Shown: one piece after another, positions 21,441-30,293 of the stretch
How the letters are laid out: each line of letters starts with the position of its first letter
Numbering within the stretch: the first letter of the stretch is position 1
From: an uncultured Clostridia bacterium
Lineage (GTDB): Bacteria; Bacillota; Clostridia; TANB77; CAG-465
Length of the DNA: 40,232 nucleotides
Assembly: GCA_947630145.1 (NCBI GenBank)
Contig: CANRGL010000010.1
Span: 1-40,232, forward strand
Reading direction: 5' to 3'
The notes under the pieces: generated by a model
What the model was told of the DNA's origin: nothing
Database searches by the model: none
Seen by the model: the letters and a program-made list of their open reading frames with translations, nothing else
Position numbers and translations under genes: made by a program

Positions 21441-22496
21441 ATGATAGGAATGAGTCAAATTAAGAAAAAAGTGATGCAAGGGTTGTTTATAGGTATTGCT
21501 ATTGGAGTTGTAGGTATTGGTCTTACAATATGGTGGACTATAAGCACAATAAAAAGTTATGAGAATGGAACTAACAAAAGTTATAACGAAAAATACACAC
21601 AAGATGTTGTTGTATGTAAAAGAGATGTAATTCAAGGTGAAGTATTAACTGAAGATATGGTTACAATTGCTAAAAATATAAATAAAAATACAATACCAAA
21701 TGGTGCTAAAAAATCAGCTAGTGAAGTTGTAGGAAGTGTTGCAAAATATAACATTGCAGCAAACGTTCCTGTGCTTGATTCTATGCTTACAACTGAAATT
21801 GAAGCAGCTGATGTAAGATCACAAGAATTAAATACAGTTCTTATGCCAACTGATTTAAATATTGGAGATTTTGTTGATATAAGGGTAATGTTCCCTAATG
21901 GAACTGACTATGTCGTTTTAGCACAAAAGAAGATAGAAAATATTGTAGGAACAACATTTTGGATAAATATGGCAGAAGATGAAAGACTACTACTTAACAG
22001 TGCTACTGTTGATTCATTTTTAAATCAAGGATCTAAACTTTATGCTACAAAATATACAGATGCTACATCACAAACTAATTTATCTGAAGAAGCAACTACA
22101 ACTGCAAAAGGATATGTATCTGAAGAAATAGATAAAGATTTAGATACTTTACAATCTGCTGACGCAGAAGAATTTACAGAAAAAATGTTTGATTTAATTG
22201 TAAAATACAAAAACTTTGCATCTGCAGCAACAAGAATAACTGAAAATTATCAACCAAATGCACAAGTTATGAACTTAATGAAGACAAATGATAATATTTT
22301 AGATCAAGCTAAAGAAAAATTAAGTGAAGAAGCAAGAAGAGTAATTGAAAATGGAATAACTAATTACAAATCAAGCAATGAAGAAAATTATAGTAATATA
22401 GTAAGTGGTGCTCAACAATCAATAACAACTCAACAAAATCAAAGGACAGCTCTTTTAAATGAAACTGCTGCTCAAACTACTCAACCTGCTGAGTAA
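21441..22496 (+). CDS. cpaB: CpaB/RcpC-like SAF-domain protein
   Basis: 351 residues. An N-terminal membrane helix (about 12-32) is followed by a SAF domain (about 53-110: VVVCKRDVIQGEVLTEDMVTI...VLDSMLTTE), as in the Tad pilus protein CpaB/RcpC. Then comes a second beta domain (TDLNIGDFVDIRVMFP...). The C-terminal about 130 residues are helical and Gln/Thr/Ala-rich and are not part of usual CpaB. GGAGG lies 10 bp upstream. It is the first gene of the operon. In proteobacteria CpaB works with the outer-membrane secretin; no secretin is expected or seen here, so in this monoderm it may bridge the membrane platform and the wall. Confidence 0.82.
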   Translation: MIGMSQIKKKVMQGLFIGIAIGVVGIGLTIWWTISTIKSYENGTNKSYNEKYTQDVVVCKRDVIQGEVLTEDMVTIAKNINKNTIPNGAKKSASEVVGSVAKYNIAANVPVLDSMLTTEIEAADVRSQELNTVLMPTDLNIGDFVDIRVMFPNGTDYVVLAQKKIENIVGTTFWINMAEDERLLLNSATVDSFLNQGSKLYATKYTDATSQTNLSEEATTTAKGYVSEEIDKDLDTLQSADAEEFTEKMFDLIVKYKNFASAATRITENYQPNAQVMNLMKTNDNILDQAKEKLSEEARRVIENGITNYKSSNEENYSNIVSGAQQSITTQQNQRTALLNETAAQTTQPAE

Positions 22497-22524
22497 AAGT
22501 AGGTTTAAAATAGGAGGAAAGTAA

Positions 22525-23241
22525 ATGCAAGTAATAGGATTAGTAGGATATGTAAATAAATATGATTTAGTTATGAATCTTGCAAAGACTATTAATATAA
22601 TGGATAAATCTGTATTAGTAATTGATGCAACTTTAGATAGAAAATTAAAATATATTGTTCCTGCTTTAGATAATATAGGTAGGTCATATATTACACAGTA
22701 TAATAGTATAGATTTTGCTGTTGGATTTGATAGTATGCATGATGTAGAAAATTATATGGCAGAACAAAGTATAAATATATCTTTATATGACTTTATACTA
22801 ATAGATATGGATAGTGCAAGATCATATGAATTCTTTAGAACAAGAGGTTTAGATAAAGTTTATTTCTTTATTGATACAAGTGTACTTTCTATTTCAAAAA
22901 ATAGAGATATAATAAAAGCTATGAGAGTATATAGCAATGATGAAAATTCTAATCTAGAAATGTCAAAAGTACTGTACAGATCCTATATATCAAGAGCTGC
23001 AAATGATTATTTTGAACAAAAAATAAGAGAGTATGACGTAAAATGGAAAGAACCGGAGTATGAAATACCTCTAGAGGAGCAAGATATACTTGCAGATACT
23101 GATTCACAGTTTAGTGGAACTATAGATGTAAAAAGACATACAAAGTTATATATTTCTACTATAGCAGATCTTACTGCTGAAATAATAGGAGATGTAAATT
23201 CAAAACAAGTAATGACGCAAATAAAAAGGAGGAAAAATTAA
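22525..23241 (+). CDS. CpaE/TadZ-like protein with degenerate P-loop (first)
   Basis: A 238-residue protein with the MinD/ParA-like pattern. Beta strand and loop (MQVIGLVGYVNKYDLVMNLA) stand where a Walker A would be, but without GK-T/S. VLVIDAT stands at the position of the second strand, and YDFILIDMDSAR at that of the Walker B region. The catalytic lysine of the P-loop is absent, so ATP hydrolysis is doubtful. CpaE/TadZ proteins localise Tad machinery and some are atypical ATPases. It starts after AGGAGG and overlaps the next gene by 1 bp. Sequence identity to the next protein is low by eye, but the fold pattern is similar. Confidence 0.7.
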   Translation: MQVIGLVGYVNKYDLVMNLAKTINIMDKSVLVIDATLDRKLKYIVPALDNIGRSYITQYNSIDFAVGFDSMHDVENYMAEQSINISLYDFILIDMDSARSYEFFRTRGLDKVYFFIDTSVLSISKNRDIIKAMRVYSNDENSNLEMSKVLYRSYISRAANDYFEQKIREYDVKWKEPEYEIPLEEQDILADTDSQFSGTIDVKRHTKLYISTIADLTAEIIGDVNSKQVMTQIKRRKN

Positions 23242-24056
23242 TGCCAAGAATAGTATTTTGGAGTCCTTATGATAGTATGACAGGAAGTACACATGCAGCG
23301 GTGGCTGTAAGTACTTTAATGGGTATGACACATAAAGTTACTAGTTTACTTATGCAAGCAAATGCTAATTCTAGAAAAATGGAATCATGTTTTACTCCTT
23401 ATGAAGAATTAAAACAAAGCAAGGTTTTTGAAAATTCTAGTATAGGAATAAATGCTTTAATTAGACTCATAACTAGTAATAAATTAACTTCTGATTCAAT
23501 ACAAAATTATGCAAAGCCTGTATTAAAAGAAAGACTAGATGTACTTTATGGTATGAATTCTGAGGATACAGATGGATATAACAATTTAATTAATAATTTA
23601 CCATACATGACAAGAAAAGCTGATGAAATATATGATTTAGTTTTTGTGGATATGCCAAAATCTTTAGAACCAAAATGTATTCAAGATACTTTGGCTGATG
23701 CCGAAATAGTTGTATGTGTAGTTAATCAAGATGCTGTAAAGCTAAGTGATTTCTTTGATATATTAGCTACAAATGAAGTTTTAAAAGACAAAACTAAAAT
23801 CATTGTAGTAGCAGATTATGAACAAGATTCAAAATTTAATTTATTTAATATAAAAATGAAATACAAGACTAAGGAGCAGATGTTTGTTATCCCACATAAC
23901 TATATGTTTGCTGATGCTTGTAATTCTGGAATGGTTCTAGATTTCATGTATAGAAATTTAAATGCCGATCCTAAAGATTATAATGGTAATTTTATATTCC
24001 AAACTTTAAATATTGTAAATGAAATAGTAAATATAGCTAAGATAAAAGATAATTAA
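23241..24056 (+). CDS. CpaE/TadZ-like protein with deviant P-loop (second)
   Basis: 271 residues, MinD-like: PRIVFWSPYDSMTGSTHAAVAVS has a Gly-Ser-Thr loop where GKGGxGKTT would be, again with no lysine. YDLVFVDMPKS is the Walker B-like strand. EIVVCVVNQDAV and KIIVVADYEQ are later strands of the fold. It starts at the last base of the upstream gene, so the two are coupled and may form a heterodimer. The loss of the lysine in both suggests a structural, polarity or platform role rather than an ATPase. The call rests on fold pattern and gene order (CpaB, CpaE, CpaF). Confidence 0.72.
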   Translation: MPRIVFWSPYDSMTGSTHAAVAVSTLMGMTHKVTSLLMQANANSRKMESCFTPYEELKQSKVFENSSIGINALIRLITSNKLTSDSIQNYAKPVLKERLDVLYGMNSEDTDGYNNLINNLPYMTRKADEIYDLVFVDMPKSLEPKCIQDTLADAEIVVCVVNQDAVKLSDFFDILATNEVLKDKTKIIVVADYEQDSKFNLFNIKMKYKTKEQMFVIPHNYMFADACNSGMVLDFMYRNLNADPKDYNGNFIFQTLNIVNEIVNIAKIKDN

Positions 24057-24072
24057 AAAAAGAGGTGAAAAT

Positions 24073-25971
24073 ATGTCAGTTGCATTTGTGTTTAATATTA
24101 TTCTCATATTTTTGTTAGTTGCATTTGTAATAGGCTTTATTGTATATAAAGTTAAAAAAACTGACACTGGGGACGATAGCAAACGTTCTGAATTAGAGAG
24201 AACTAAGGAAAGATACAGTATTCAAAGTATGCAGAATTTTATAAAAAAGCAATTTGATGAAATTACAAGAATGAATCTTTATGACTTGGCACTTTCTGAA
24301 GAAGAATTTGAAAGAAGAAAAAATGTTAAGTATGAACTTAAAAAAGCATTAAAAGGTGCAGGTTATGCAGATTCAAGTGATAAAAAATATGTAAAAACTT
24401 TGATGTTTGACTTGCTTAGAAATACATATAAAGTTAATAATTCAAATATCAGTAATGCAATACCATTTGATAATTTTGATGAGTTAACTCCTCAAGATGA
24501 ATTTGAAATATTACTTCATATGTATAAAAAGCAATATAAAGCAGAGGCTTTAACTCAAATTATTACAAAATATAATCTAGATGTACCTAAATATGAATTT
24601 GATCCAGAAGTACCTTCATATGTAATCACAGCAAATGAAATTCATCAGATATTTCAAAATGAAATCACACCTGATACTTTATCATTTGAAGATAAACTTG
24701 ATATTGTAGTTCAAAGAGTATATCAAGGATATAAAGGATACAGTGTTGTAGATGATATTCGTGATATGAATATTGATGGTGTATCTGGTGGTGTATCTGG
24801 TATTCCACCTTCATTCTTAGATCAAGTTGTTGGTATGGAAGACTATCTAGAGCAAATGAATGGTAGTAAGATACCAATGTCATATGATAGTGTATGGATA
24901 TTCTATAAAGGTAAATCTACATATTTATCATTCCTATCATTTGGTAGTGAATCAGAACTTAAAAGAGTATGTCAAAATATATATAAATATAACAATCCAG
25001 GACAATTATCTGAGTCTGTTGGTTACAAGATAAATGAAATGAAAGATGGATCTCGTGTCGTTGTTTTACGTCCTAATTTCTCAGAATCTTGGGCATTCTT
25101 CGTAAGAAAATTTGCTCCACCAACACTTATATCTGCAGAGCAATTGTTAATACATGATAATAAAGCAAACGTAATAGAATTATTAAAATATCTAGTTAGA
25201 GGCGCAAGGGTTACAGCAATAACTGGTGAACAGGGTTGTGGTAAAACAACACTTCTAATGGCTATAATGAAATATTTATATCCAACAATTACAATTCGTG
25301 TACAGGAAACAGCGTTTGAGTTACACTTAAGAAAAATTTATCCTTATCACAACATCTTATCTTTAAGAGAAACAGAAACAATATCTGGACAAGAAGGTCT
25401 AGACGTTCAAAAGAAAACAGATGGTGGTGTTAATATCCTAGGAGAGGTTGCAACTGATCCGGTTGCTGCTTGGATGATTCAAATGGCACAGGTTGCTTCT
25501 AAATTTACACTATTTACTCACCATGCTAAGACTTTTCCAAACCTTATTACAGCACTTAGAAACTCACTTTTAAAAATTGGTATGTTCCAATCTGAAGATG
25601 TTGCTGAAGTACAGGTTGTATCAGTAATTAACTTTGATATACACTTAAAAAGAGGTACAGATGGTACTAGATATATAGAAAGAATAACAGAATGTATTCC
25701 ACTAGAAAAGAAATTTACATATAATAATGATTACAGAAAGACAAAAGAAATGGACAAGAAGTTAGATAACTTTATGGATAATGCAGTAGAGTATTTTCAA
25801 CATATGACACAAACAAGTAACTATACATACAAAAATATAGTAGAATGGCAAGATGGAAAATATGTATTTGTAAATCCAATAAGTGAAGAAAATATTAAAT
25901 CTATGAGAGATAACATGTCACCAGAAGATGTTAAAAGTTTTGATAACTTCATAGATACAGCTTGGAGGTGA
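24073..25971 (+). CDS. cpaF: CpaF/TadA-like secretion ATPase with N-terminal membrane helix
   Basis: A 632-residue T2SS/T4P-superfamily ATPase. The C-terminal motor has Walker A GEQGCGKTT (385-393), an Asp/Arg-box-like RETETISGQEG, Walker B-like VNILGEVATDP and a His box TLFTHHAKT. The N-terminal domain is long and helical. Unusually the protein starts with a membrane helix (about 4-26: VAFVFNIILIFLLVAFVIGFIVYK), whereas CpaF/TadA is normally soluble. It powers pilin assembly with the following membrane platform protein, whose start is only 5 bp away. GAGGTGAAA is the ribosome-binding site. The ATPase call is firm; Tad type is supported by flanking genes. Confidence 0.9.
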   Translation: MSVAFVFNIILIFLLVAFVIGFIVYKVKKTDTGDDSKRSELERTKERYSIQSMQNFIKKQFDEITRMNLYDLALSEEEFERRKNVKYELKKALKGAGYADSSDKKYVKTLMFDLLRNTYKVNNSNISNAIPFDNFDELTPQDEFEILLHMYKKQYKAEALTQIITKYNLDVPKYEFDPEVPSYVITANEIHQIFQNEITPDTLSFEDKLDIVVQRVYQGYKGYSVVDDIRDMNIDGVSGGVSGIPPSFLDQVVGMEDYLEQMNGSKIPMSYDSVWIFYKGKSTYLSFLSFGSESELKRVCQNIYKYNNPGQLSESVGYKINEMKDGSRVVVLRPNFSESWAFFVRKFAPPTLISAEQLLIHDNKANVIELLKYLVRGARVTAITGEQGCGKTTLLMAIMKYLYPTITIRVQETAFELHLRKIYPYHNILSLRETETISGQEGLDVQKKTDGGVNILGEVATDPVAAWMIQMAQVASKFTLFTHHAKTFPNLITALRNSLLKIGMFQSEDVAEVQVVSVINFDIHLKRGTDGTRYIERITECIPLEKKFTYNNDYRKTKEMDKKLDNFMDNAVEYFQHMTQTSNYTYKNIVEWQDGKYVFVNPISEENIKSMRDNMSPEDVKSFDNFIDTAWR

Positions 25972-25975
25972 TAGA

Positions 25976-28036
25976 ATGAATGTTACAACAGTAGCGATAG
26001 GTTTACTAGCTTTTTCAGTAATTGGTGTTATACTATTACTTATATATTTAAGACTATTAAAACATAAATACAAAAAGAATTCTGCAATATTTGCAAAAGA
26101 AACCTTAGTTGTTAAGGATAAATCTAGTATAAAGGATATATTTGATAAATTATTCCAGATTGTGTATATGGTTTTTGTAAAAATGCCAGTTTTGAAATAT
26201 TACACTAAAAAAACTAGATTAAAACTTGAAATGACTAATGACTATACTGAATATGAACTTAGAAGAAGATCAGGTAAATATATGCTGCTTGCAGTAATAT
26301 TCATGTTCTTATCATTATTTATACTTTTAAATCTTGTAAATGATTTATACATGTCACTTATAGTTATAGTCGGTGTTTTAATAGTAACAGAAAAAATGAT
26401 TGATATTGGTATTACATCAGTATCAAATAAAATATTAAGACAAATGCCTGATACATTTACTACAATAAGGCACGCATTCCATGAACATGGTATGATAGAT
26501 GAGGCATTTAATACAGCAATTGATGAATTAGGAGATAAGGAAATAGGGCCTCAATTAAAGAAAATAAAAGAGGCAATAATTTCTGATAATCCTGAAGTTG
26601 AACTAGAAAAGTACTATGATACTGCACCAAATAGATTTCTTAAACTATTTGCAGGTGTTTCATACTTAACTTATGATCTTGGTGATAGAAAAGTTGATGG
26701 TACTTCAGTATATCTTAAAAACTTAAATAATATATTACAAGATATTTATCTTGAAATTCTAAAACAAGATAAGATAAATTACATGTTTAGAAGTCTTAAC
26801 ATTATAGCAGTTGTACCACTTGTATGTATAAAACCACTTCAAGCATGGGCTGAGTCAAATTTCCCAGCACTTTCAAATTTCTATAACAGTAGTTTTGGAT
26901 TTATAATGCAATCCTTAATTATAATATCAATCTTTGTATCTTATTTAATGTTAAGAATAGTTAAAGAAGATTCAGAAGAAATAAAATTTGATAGAGTTTC
27001 TGGTAAAAAATGGCAGGATAAAGCATATAAAATTACATGGGTAAAACTGATAGTTGATGCTTTTAAATCAAAACCACATACAAAGAAAAATAGAAGAGAA
27101 ACTGAACTTATTAAAAATACTAACTCTTATCTTACTATTGAATGGTTGTATGTAAATAAAATAACTGCAGCATTCGTTACATTTATACTTGCTTTAATAC
27201 TTATGTTTAATATAACTAGAATAGATATTAGAGCAACGTATAACAAAATAAGTGATGAATTCTTGTCGTTTGGTCAGTTAACAGAACAGCAAGAAGCAGC
27301 AGCACAAGCAATTAATGATAGAGATAAAACATATATAGATAAGTATAAAAATCAAAATGTAACTAAAGAGCAAATTGAAATGGAAATGACAGATCCAGTA
27401 ACAGGAAAAGCTGATGCTGAAGAAGTTGCAAGAGTATATGATAAAATACAAAGTGTAAAATCATCATATGTTAAATTCTGGCAAGTACTTACATCATTTA
27501 TCCTAGCATGGATAGCATACCATGTTCCATCACTAATTTTATTTATCAAAAATAAAATACGTGAAATGGAAAAAGAAAATGAAATTATGCAATTCCAATC
27601 AATTATACTTATGCTTATGTATATAGATAGAATTGATGTTCAAACAATTCTAGAATGGCTAGCAAGATTCTCTTATGCTTTCAAAGAACCTATATCTACA
27701 TGTTTAAATAACTATGAATCAGGTGCTTATGAGGCATTAGAAGATCTTAAAGAAGTAGTACCATACAAAGATTTCCAAAGAATTGTTGAACAATTACAAT
27801 CAGCAGTTGAAAGAATACCTATACGTGATGCTTTCGATGAACTTGAAACTGAACGTGCTTTCTTCCATGAAAGAAGAAAAGAAGGTAATGAAAGGCTTAT
27901 TAAGAAAAAAGTTACAATTGGTAAAGTACTTGGATTTACACCTATGGTACTTTTAATTGGTGGATATTTAGTTGCTCCACTTATGATAGTGTCAATAATG
28001 CAAATGATGAGTTACTTTACAAAAATGTCTTTCTAA
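25976..28036 (+). CDS. TadB-TadC-like fused membrane platform protein
   Basis: 686 residues, about twice a usual TadB or TadC. The N-terminal half has a membrane helix (about 5-27), a pair at about 100-140 and a pair near 275-325, with a cytoplasmic T2SSF-like helical part between (about 150-265: LRQMPDTFTTIRHAFHEHG). The C-terminal half repeats the layout: membrane helices near 395-415 and 505-530, a cytoplasmic domain (MQFQSIILMLMYIDRIDVQTIL...) and last helices near 655-680. It is best read as TadB and TadC fused into one chain. It is cotranscribed with the ATPase. The first pilin follows after 75 bp with a hairpin between. Confidence 0.82.
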   Translation: MNVTTVAIGLLAFSVIGVILLLIYLRLLKHKYKKNSAIFAKETLVVKDKSSIKDIFDKLFQIVYMVFVKMPVLKYYTKKTRLKLEMTNDYTEYELRRRSGKYMLLAVIFMFLSLFILLNLVNDLYMSLIVIVGVLIVTEKMIDIGITSVSNKILRQMPDTFTTIRHAFHEHGMIDEAFNTAIDELGDKEIGPQLKKIKEAIISDNPEVELEKYYDTAPNRFLKLFAGVSYLTYDLGDRKVDGTSVYLKNLNNILQDIYLEILKQDKINYMFRSLNIIAVVPLVCIKPLQAWAESNFPALSNFYNSSFGFIMQSLIIISIFVSYLMLRIVKEDSEEIKFDRVSGKKWQDKAYKITWVKLIVDAFKSKPHTKKNRRETELIKNTNSYLTIEWLYVNKITAAFVTFILALILMFNITRIDIRATYNKISDEFLSFGQLTEQQEAAAQAINDRDKTYIDKYKNQNVTKEQIEMEMTDPVTGKADAEEVARVYDKIQSVKSSYVKFWQVLTSFILAWIAYHVPSLILFIKNKIREMEKENEIMQFQSIILMLMYIDRIDVQTILEWLARFSYAFKEPISTCLNNYESGAYEALEDLKEVVPYKDFQRIVEQLQSAVERIPIRDAFDELETERAFFHERRKEGNERLIKKKVTIGKVLGFTPMVLLIGGYLVAPLMIVSIMQMMSYFTKMSF

Positions 28037-28056
28037 AAGACAAAAATACAAATTTG

Positions 28057-28079
28057 GTTAATACACGAAAGTGTTTAAC
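28057..28079 (+). promoter_or_regulatory. GAAA-tetraloop hairpin before the first pilin
   Basis: GTTAATACAC-GAAA-GTGTTTAAC with one bulged base and a GNRA loop closed by C-G, between the platform gene and pilin 1. With no T run it is unlikely to terminate. It may protect or process the message so that pilin RNA is more abundant. Confidence 0.45.
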
Positions 28080-28111
28080 ATATATATTAATTTTTAAAGG
28101 AGGAATTTTAA

Positions 28112-28528
28112 ATGGATAATGCACAAAAAGCAATTATGATTGGTGTTGGACTATTTATTACAATCATAATCATCGCAGCAGTAATGCTTATAACTGGTAT
28201 GGGACAAAATTTACTAAACAAAGGTCAAGCACAAGTTCAAGGTATATCTGAAAGTTTATTAAATGATCTTGTAGCACAATATGACGGAAAAAAATTATCT
28301 GGTTCTCAAGTAAGAACTGCAGCAGTGCAACTTATAAATAGACAAGAAGCTGATGTTAAAGTAAAAATTTGTGGAGCAAAAGGTAATTATGCAGAAACAA
28401 GTAATGATGCTGTCATGGATAATACAAGTGAGGTCAATACTCAATTAAGTGGGTATGATAGTTATAATTTTAATGGTAGTGTAAGCGAGAGTAATGGTGT
28501 TGTTACTGTTACATTTACAAAACAATAA
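28112..28528 (+). CDS. Tad-like major pilin, copy 1
   Basis: 138 residues. It has a short N-terminus (MDNAQKA), one long hydrophobic helix (about residues 8-31: IMIGVGLFITIIIIAAVMLITGMG), then a helical region (QNLLNKGQAQVQGISESLLNDLVAQYDGKKLSGSQVRTAA...) and a short variable beta-rich end. It resembles Flp/Tad pilins in size and position, but has no G/A-x4-E cleavage site before the helix, so processing by a CpaV-type peptidase is not evident. The start is preceded by AAAGGAGGAATTTTAA, conserved in all three copies. The first about 75 residues are nearly identical to copies 2 and 3; the ends differ. Confidence 0.82.
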   Translation: MDNAQKAIMIGVGLFITIIIIAAVMLITGMGQNLLNKGQAQVQGISESLLNDLVAQYDGKKLSGSQVRTAAVQLINRQEADVKVKICGAKGNYAETSNDAVMDNTSEVNTQLSGYDSYNFNGSVSESNGVVTVTFTKQ

Positions 28529-28545
28529 TAAAGGGGGAATTTTAA

Positions 28546-28965
28546 ATGGACAATGCTCAAAAGGCAATTATGATTGGTGTTGGACTATTTATAACAATCA
28601 TAATCATAGCAGCAGTAATGCTTATAACTGGTATGGGACAAAACCTACTAAATAAAGGTCAAGCACAAGTTCAAGGTATATCAGAAAGTTTGATGAATGA
28701 TCTTGTAGCACAATATGATGGTAAAGATATGGCAGGCTCACAAGTAAGAACTGCAGCAACACAACTTGTAAATAGGTCAGATGCAACAATTACTGTAAAA
28801 ATATTAACGAGTGCCACTGATACTTCTCCAAAAGTAGTTACTTCAGAAACTGCGAATAAGATGAATGTAATAAATGGAGCTTTATCTGGCAATGTTACTG
28901 CTAGGTATAAGGGAAAGGTTGAATCTGCAGATTCTGGAGTGACTGTAAGTTTCATAAAGCAATAA
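28546..28965 (+). CDS. Tad-like major pilin, copy 2
   Basis: 139 residues, 17 bp after copy 1. Residues 1-70 match copy 1 with only a few changes (LMNDLVAQYDGKDMAGSQVRTAATQLV). From about residue 80 the sequence differs (ATITVKILTSATDTSPKVVT...). The leader is AAGGGGGAATTTTAA instead of AAAGGAGGAATTTTAA, so initiation may be weaker. It is likely an alternative or minor pilin subunit with a different exposed surface. Gene conversion through the shared 5' region is possible. Confidence 0.82.
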   Translation: MDNAQKAIMIGVGLFITIIIIAAVMLITGMGQNLLNKGQAQVQGISESLMNDLVAQYDGKDMAGSQVRTAATQLVNRSDATITVKILTSATDTSPKVVTSETANKMNVINGALSGNVTARYKGKVESADSGVTVSFIKQ

Positions 28966-29044
28966 TAAGATATTAAAGTAAATTGTTATGTTTTAAAAAA
29001 TATTTATTTAATGTTTATTATTTTTATAAAAGGAGGAATTTTAA

Positions 29045-29551
29045 ATGGATAATGCTCAAAAGGCAATTATGATTGGTGTTGGACTATTTATTACAATCAT
29101 AATCATAGCAGCAGTAATGCTTATAACTGGTATGGGACAAAACTTACTAAACAAAGGTCAAGCTCAAGTTTCAGGTATATCAGAAAGTTTATTAAATGAT
29201 CTTACTGCGCAATATGATGGAAAACAGATGTCTGGTTCTCAAGTAAGAACAGCTGCAGTACAGCTTTTGAATAATTCTGGTAATCCTGTTAATGTGCATA
29301 TACGTGAGAAACAAATTGGTGGAGACTATATAGTTGTAGATTACGATAATTCTACTATAACTGGTAATTCAAATGGAACATCACTTAATAGTGAAAAAGA
29401 TAAAACAAATGCAATTAATAAATATTTATCAGGAAGGGACAGTGAAACATATATTGGCCAAGTGAAGTATGTAGAGGATAAAAAAGTTGTTTGTATTGCT
29501 TTTGTAAAAAAAGGAGTAACAGGTTACACTATACCTGATAATGGATTTTAA
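29045..29551 (+). CDS. Tad-like major pilin, copy 3
   Basis: 168 residues, 79 bp after copy 2 with an intact AAAGGAGGAATTTTAA leader. The N-terminal about 75 residues match the other copies (AQVSGISESLLNDLTAQYDGKQMSGSQVRTAAVQLL). The C-terminal part is longer and unique (NPVNVHIREKQIGGDYIVVDYDN...VTGYTIPDNGF). It is followed by a strong terminator, so the three pilins end one transcription unit. The variable ends are presumably surface-exposed. Confidence 0.82.
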   Translation: MDNAQKAIMIGVGLFITIIIIAAVMLITGMGQNLLNKGQAQVSGISESLLNDLTAQYDGKQMSGSQVRTAAVQLLNNSGNPVNVHIREKQIGGDYIVVDYDNSTITGNSNGTSLNSEKDKTNAINKYLSGRDSETYIGQVKYVEDKKVVCIAFVKKGVTGYTIPDNGF

Positions 29552-29564
29552 TAATTTTATATTA

Positions 29565-29612
29565 AAAAGGTATATAATTATATACAGTATATAGTTATAT
29601 ACCTTTTACTAC
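29565..29612 (+). terminator. Terminator after the pilin triplet
   Basis: AAAAGGTATATA (29565-29576) and TATATACCTTTT (29596-29607), with a further AT-rich inner stem, then ACTACTTATTTT. Confidence 0.75.
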
Positions 29613-29639
29613 TTATTTTACTGTTATTTTTATTTGTTT

Positions 29640-29700
29640 TATTTATTATTTATTATTTATTATTTAATATAATTTAATTTAATTTAAAATTATATAATAT
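29640..29700. repeat. Short tandem AT repeats before the second pilus-like operon
   Basis: A 7-bp unit (TTATTTA-like) is repeated about three to four times (29640-29666), followed by a 5-bp unit AATTT repeated about three times (29670-29686). They lie about 60-110 bp upstream of the next -10. Slippage could alter promoter activity; it may also be plain AT-rich spacer. Confidence 0.5.
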
Positions 29701-29744
29701 ATAGTTTAAAAAATAAGTGTAAGTTTATTTTTTAAAGTGTATAT

Positions 29745-29750
29745 TATAAT
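29745..29750 (+). promoter_or_regulatory. -10 element of the second pilus-like operon
   Basis: A perfect TATAAT, 24 bp before the next start codon, without a clear -35 (AGTTTA at the 17-bp position). It follows a terminator, so a new promoter is expected here. Confidence 0.45.
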
Positions 29751-29774
29751 TATGTGTATAGAGGTGAGAAAATC

Positions 29775-30272
29775 ATGGACGAAAGTGCTCCAATAAGAGC
29801 TATTGTAATAGGTGTTAGTACCCTTATAGCTATTGCTACAATTACAGCAGTTTTAATGTATTATAACACAGCAAAACAAATGGCTTCAAATGTGGGCAGA
29901 GGCCAAGATTTTGCTACTAATTATGAACAAAGCATAAAAGATATACTTTTAAAAACAAATTCTAGTGTTGCAGGTAATGCAACTATAACTGGCGCTGAGG
30001 TAAAAAATTTACTTAATTATTTTTATGGTGATGAAACAGTTGAAGTTGATTTTTCTACTAATAAACAATTTGATAATACAAATTATACAAATTATATTCC
30101 AGGATTTTCAGGTGGAGGTGTAGATTCGAACGTAACATCTAATAAAGGTGTCTATGAAACTGTAATGAAAGAAATTCTTGATAATCAGAAATTTACACTT
30201 ACAATAAACAATAATCAAACTTTGACAAATGGAAATACTGGTATGAAATTATCAATTAATGGATTAGGATAA
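29775..30272 (+). CDS. Pilin-like small membrane protein
   Basis: 165 residues from ATG 29775, chosen for GAGGTGAG 6-8 bp upstream. A short N-terminus MDESAPIRA precedes a hydrophobic helix (about residues 9-31: IVIGVSTLIAIATITAVLMYYN), then a helical part and a small Asn/Thr-rich domain. The layout is that of the pilins upstream, with a different sequence and again no prepilin cleavage motif. It is probably a minor subunit. The next gene, 21 bp downstream, encodes a larger anchored subunit with a dockerin. Confidence 0.72.
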   Translation: MDESAPIRAIVIGVSTLIAIATITAVLMYYNTAKQMASNVGRGQDFATNYEQSIKDILLKTNSSVAGNATITGAEVKNLLNYFYGDETVEVDFSTNKQFDNTNYTNYIPGFSGGGVDSNVTSNKGVYETVMKEILDNQKFTLTINNNQTLTNGNTGMKLSINGLG

Positions 30273-30293
30273 GTATCTAATAAAGGAGAAAAA

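Larger units (their letters stand above)
28096..29270 (+). repeat. Three direct repeats of about 230 bp covering pilin leaders and 5' halves
   Basis: The repeat units start at 28096, 28531 and 29029. Each includes the 16-bp leader and about the first 220 bp of coding sequence, with mostly third-position changes. Such repeats can recombine to delete or convert pilin genes. Confidence 0.85.
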
